NCBI RefSeq assembly: GCF_013459645.1
Contig: NZ_CP054861.1
Coordinates: 186,001-250,000, forward strand
Reading direction: 5' to 3'
DNA: 64,000 nucleotides
Source of the DNA: Martelella sp. NC20
GTDB taxonomy: Bacteria; Pseudomonadota; Alphaproteobacteria; Rhizobiales; Rhizobiaceae
The notes under the pieces are model-generated. The model saw only the letters and a program-made list of their open reading frames with translations, ran no database searches and was not told where the DNA came from. Below, piece by piece: positions 61,340 to 64,000 of this stretch (positions are counted from its first letter, which is position 1; every line of letters begins with the position of its first letter). A program made the position numbers and the translations under genes.

Positions 61340-62386
61340 TCATTCCTCGCCGAAATAGCGGGTCGAGTTGGCCTTCTGGCTTTCAACCTTGAGCAGGTCG
61401 ACCAGCGCGAGGGCATCCTCGCCGTGGTTTTCCGCCATGTACTTGTCGAAGGCCACGTCGGTGACCTCACGCATCTGGGCGCGATCCTCGGCCGACAGTG
61501 CCGTGATCGTCATTTCGCCGGCAAGCCCGGCGAGACCGCGGTCGGAGGCCTCGATGATGCGCGAGATGCCGCGTGCGGCGTTCTCGCAGGACTGCGCCGC
61601 GGTGTGGATCAGGTCCTTCTGGTCTTCCGTCAGGTCGTCGTAGAAGGCCTTGTTGAACAGCATGGTGAACGGCGAATAGAGGTGGTTGGTCAGCGTCAGA
61701 TACTGCTGTACCTCGTCGAGCTTGGCCGAGACCAGGATCGGGATCGGGTTCATCTGGCCGTCGATGACGCCGGTCTGCAGGCCGGAATAGACCTCCGAGA
61801 ATGCCAGCGGATAGGCTTCCATGCCGAGCGCGTTCATGATCGCCTGATGCGACGGCAGCGTCATGGTGCGCAGGCGGATGCCCTTCATGTCTTCAAGCGA
61901 CGAGATCGGCTTCTCCGAATTCGAGATGACGAACAGTCCGCCGGTGTCCGGGTAGCCGAGCACCACGACATCGCCGAGCTTGTCCTCGATATCCTGCTTC
62001 AGCGCGTGGCCGAAGGCGCCGTTGAACACGGTGTCGGCGGCGCCGTTGCTGGCAAAAGCGAAGGGCAGGTTCAGCACGTCGATGTTCGGGTAATAGGGGG
62101 CGAGCGCGCCGGTCGAGGCATTGGTGACCTCGATGACGCCGTCGCGGACCATCTGGACAGCCTCGCCGATGGTGCCAAGCTGGCCGCCAGGATAGATTTC
62201 CACCTTCAGCGCGCCATTGCTGCCGGTGTTGACGATGGCCGCGAATACCGAGGCGCAGGCGTGGTTGGGATTGTCGTAGATATCGCCATTGCTGTCATGG
62301 GCAAAGCGGATGATTTTTTCCTGCGCATAGGCCTGGGCGCTGCCCAGCAGTGCGAGCGTCAGGGCAGTAATCAATGTCTTTTTCAT
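61340..62386 (-). CDS. TRAP transporter solute receptor (DctP family)
   Basis: A 348-residue receptor with signal peptide MKKTLITALTLALLGSAQAYAQ (cleavage after AYA). The mature part shows DctP hallmarks: KVEIYPGGQLGTIGEAVQMVRDG, LNLPFAFASN, and SEVYSGLQTGVIDGQMNP containing the helix that positions the carboxylate-binding arginine region. It captures a small organic acid for the DctQM permease encoded upstream. An unusually asparagine/cysteine-containing early loop (NPNHACASV) is present. Its neighbour suggests a ureide or ureide-derived acid ligand, which is inference. Confidence 0.9.
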   Translation of the reverse strand: MKKTLITALTLALLGSAQAYAQEKIIRFAHDSNGDIYDNPNHACASVFAAIVNTGSNGALKVEIYPGGQLGTIGEAVQMVRDGVIEVTNASTGALAPYYPNIDVLNLPFAFASNGAADTVFNGAFGHALKQDIEDKLGDVVVLGYPDTGGLFVISNSEKPISSLEDMKGIRLRTMTLPSHQAIMNALGMEAYPLAFSEVYSGLQTGVIDGQMNPIPILVSAKLDEVQQYLTLTNHLYSPFTMLFNKAFYDDLTEDQKDLIHTAAQSCENAARGISRIIEASDRGLAGLAGEMTITALSAEDRAQMREVTDVAFDKYMAENHGEDALALVDLLKVESQKANSTRYFGEE

Positions 62387-62491
62387 GTTCGTCCTCTTTT
62401 ATTGTGGTTAACCGCGGAGACCGCGACACAGGGGTTACGTCCCGGCGGCACGTGCCGCCGGACCGGGCATGCAGAAGGGGTCGCCGGCATC

Positions 62492-63775
62492 CTAGGCCGC
62501 AAAGCCCAGCAGGCGTGGCACGAGCAAAGCGAGCCATTCCCAGTAGGCGAAGACAAACAGCACCCCGATCTCCGCGATCAGGAACGGCCAGAGCTTCGCC
62601 GCGATGCGTTCGAGCTTTTCGCCGGTGACCGACGACAGCACGAACAGGCAGGCGCCAACGGGCGGGGTCATCAGCGAGATGTTGAGCGCCAGCACGAAGA
62701 TGATGCCCGAATGGATCGGCTGCAGCCCGATATCGTTGGCGAGCGGCACCAGCACCGGCGCGAGGATGATCAGGATGGCGGTGATATCCATCACCATGCC
62801 GACCGCCAGAAGGATGAGCACCACCAGGAAGATGATGACGGCCGGGTTCGACGAAATCGACAGCACCGCGCTGGCGATCGCCTGCGGGATGCGCTCATAG
62901 CTCATCCACCAGCCGAGCATGGAGGCGAAGGCGATGATGGCGAAGATCACCCCGGTCGTGCGCGCCGTCGTCAGCAGCATCCGGTAGAGGTCGACCATCG
63001 TCAGGTTGCGGTAGATCACCAGCCCGACGAACAGCGCATAGGCGACGGCGACCGAGGCCGCTTCCGTCGGCGTGACGATGCCGCCCAGAATGCCGCCGAG
63101 AATGATCACCGGCATCATCAAAGCGAGGCCGGCGCTCCAGACGGCCTTTGCAAGCTCCTTCAGCGTGGCCCGGCGTTCGGCCTGCGGCAGGTTGTTGCGC
63201 GCTGCGCCGAGCGCGATGATCGCCATGCAGACCGCGCAGATCATCAGCCCGGGCAGGATGCCGGCGGCAAACAGCCCGCCGATCGAGACCCCCATCAGCG
63301 ATCCGTAGACCACCATCAGGCCGGAGGGCGGGATGGTCGGGCCGATAATCGAGCCGGCGGCCGTCACGGCGGCGGCATAATCGCGGCGATAACCGTTGCG
63401 CACCATTTCCGGCACCAACGTCTTGCCGAAGGCGGCGGCATCGGCGGTGGCGGCACCGGTCAGGCCGGAAAACAGCACCGAGGCAACCATGTTGGCATGG
63501 GCGAGCCCGCCGCGGAAATGGCCGACCATCACATGGGCGAGCCGCATGAGCTGGTTGGTGATGCCGATATGGTTCATGATCTCGCCGGCGAGGATGAAGA
63601 ACGGCATGGCCAGGAAGGTGAAGGAATCCATGCCGGTGAAGAGCTTCGAGACGCCGGTCAGCAGAAAGCGGGGATTGTCGAGCTGGATCAGCCCTGTGAG
63701 CCCGGCAAGGCCGATGGCGAAGGCGATCGGCATGCCGAGGACGAGAAGCCCGAAGAAGATGATGCCAACTGCCAT
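62492..63775 (-). CDS. TRAP transporter large permease (DctM family)
   Basis: A 427-residue membrane protein with about 12 helices and DctM signatures: MPFFILAGEIMNHIGITNQLMRLA, VLFSGLTGAATADAAAFGKTLVPEM, and GPTIPPSGLMVVYGSLMGVS with a later MTPPVGACLFVLSSVTGE. It is the channel subunit of the TRAP system with the receptor downstream and the small subunit upstream. Its ATG lies two bases from the dctQ stop. Confidence 0.92.
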   Translation of the reverse strand: MAVGIIFFGLLVLGMPIAFAIGLAGLTGLIQLDNPRFLLTGVSKLFTGMDSFTFLAMPFFILAGEIMNHIGITNQLMRLAHVMVGHFRGGLAHANMVASVLFSGLTGAATADAAAFGKTLVPEMVRNGYRRDYAAAVTAAGSIIGPTIPPSGLMVVYGSLMGVSIGGLFAAGILPGLMICAVCMAIIALGAARNNLPQAERRATLKELAKAVWSAGLALMMPVIILGGILGGIVTPTEAASVAVAYALFVGLVIYRNLTMVDLYRMLLTTARTTGVIFAIIAFASMLGWWMSYERIPQAIASAVLSISSNPAVIIFLVVLILLAVGMVMDITAILIILAPVLVPLANDIGLQPIHSGIIFVLALNISLMTPPVGACLFVLSSVTGEKLERIAAKLWPFLIAEIGVLFVFAYWEWLALLVPRLLGFAA

Positions 63776-63777
63776 GA

Positions 63778-64000
63778 TCAGACCTCCGCCGCCTGATCCT
63801 GGATGGCGTAGCGCCCGGCATCACGCACCAGACAGAGCGCAAGCTGCACAGAGGCGAGCGCCGCAGCGGTCGGCACCGCCGCAAAGGCCGGCGCCATCGA
63901 CATGCCGAAGATCATCGCGAAGCGCGAGGCCCCGCTGATCGCGAACTGCAGGCCGTAGATAAAGGTCCAGATGAACAGCGCCAGCGCCAGCAGGTCGCAG
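63778..64000 (-). CDS. TRAP transporter small permease (DctQ family), C-terminal part
   Basis: The reverse frame from the right edge to the stop at 63778 encodes 73 residues: LLALALFIWTFIYGLQFAIS, then MIFGMSMAPAFAAVPTAAALASVQLALCLVRD and the tail AIQDQAAEV. Two membrane helices with a short loop are the typical end of DctQ subunits. The N-terminal half lies outside the window. It is the first visible gene of the TRAP/ureidoglycine operon. Confidence 0.8.
   Translation of the reverse strand, partial: CDLLALALFIWTFIYGLQFAISGASRFAMIFGMSMAPAFAAVPTAAALASVQLALCLVRDAGRYAIQDQAAEV

Noticed and set aside
61277..63796. An 839-codon plus-strand open frame
   Set aside because: It is antisense to the TRAP receptor and DctM genes, with low-complexity His/Gln/Asp composition and no domain match.
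1..64000. tRNA, rRNA or riboswitch genes
   Set aside because: I looked through the gene-free stretches and saw no convincing cloverleaf, rRNA segment or known riboswitch core; a covariance search would be needed to exclude small RNAs.

Overview
The window is bacterial chromosomal DNA, GC-rich and densely coded, and reads as an alphaproteobacterium of the order Hyphomicrobiales (Rhizobiales). The pointers are a cyclic beta-1,2-glucan synthase (NdvB/ChvB type), DUF4167- and DUF1488-type small proteins, many SBP-dependent ABC, TRAP and TTT transporters, and rhizobial-style regulators. Two sulfatases in sugar/solute clusters would fit a coastal or saline-habitat member such as Martelella or Hoeflea, but that genus-level guess is inference only. 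I saw no rRNA, tRNA or CRISPR array.

Layout. 1-7.9 kb: housekeeping and envelope genes (ndvB 5' part, small stress-type proteins, a cold-shock protein with an AT-rich leader, a fatty-acid desaturase, a transglutaminase-like protein, a sterol-desaturase-family protein). 8-9.5 kb: an IS110-family element whose transposase reads in frame into the tail of a DUF1488 gene. 9.5-19.7 kb: a catabolic island made of a tandem-HTH LysR-like regulator, divergent from a dihydroorotase/hydantoinase-type amidohydrolase, a carbamoylase/allantoate-amidohydrolase-type enzyme, a DUF917 protein, a urocanate-hydratase-like protein and a TRAP transporter. The TRAP receptor gene is frameshifted. The island ends in a wrecked histidine-ammonia-lyase-like gene fused to an IS5-type remnant. 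20-26.6 kb: a spermidine/putrescine-type ABC transporter with fused permeases plus a sulfatase, divergent from a SorC regulator. 26.7-33.1 kb: a ribose-type ABC system with an RbsA-RbsC fusion, a second permease, an amidohydrolase and its own SorC regulator. 33.6-42.7 kb: a dehydrogenase/epimerase/SDR/sulfatase cluster joined to a TctABC transporter, divergent from a LysR regulator. 42.9-51.4 kb: a polyol/rare-sugar operon (LacI regulator, MalEFGK-type ABC transporter, three oxidoreductase/epimerase genes, a small kinase).

51.4-52.9 kb and 59.2-60.4 kb are decay zones: remnants of IS6- and IS481-family transposases, a PLD-helicase fragment and a truncated, frameshifted phosphopentomutase gene. 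52.9-59.1 kb holds a DUF5996-GNAT fusion, a pirin, a LysR/LysE pair, a CPA2 antiporter, and an unusual pair of long hairpins (55.41-55.58 kb) whose loops are complementary to each other. 60.5-64 kb holds an (S)-ureidoglycine aminohydrolase and a TRAP transporter that runs off the right edge.

The candidate for an undescribed system is the 9.5-19.7 kb island. A ring-cleaving hydrolase, a decarbamoylase, a DUF917 protein, a urocanase paralogue and a MIO-less ammonia-lyase relic beside a TRAP importer suggest uptake and stepwise opening of an imidazole- or hydantoin-type compound distinct from the standard Hut pathway.
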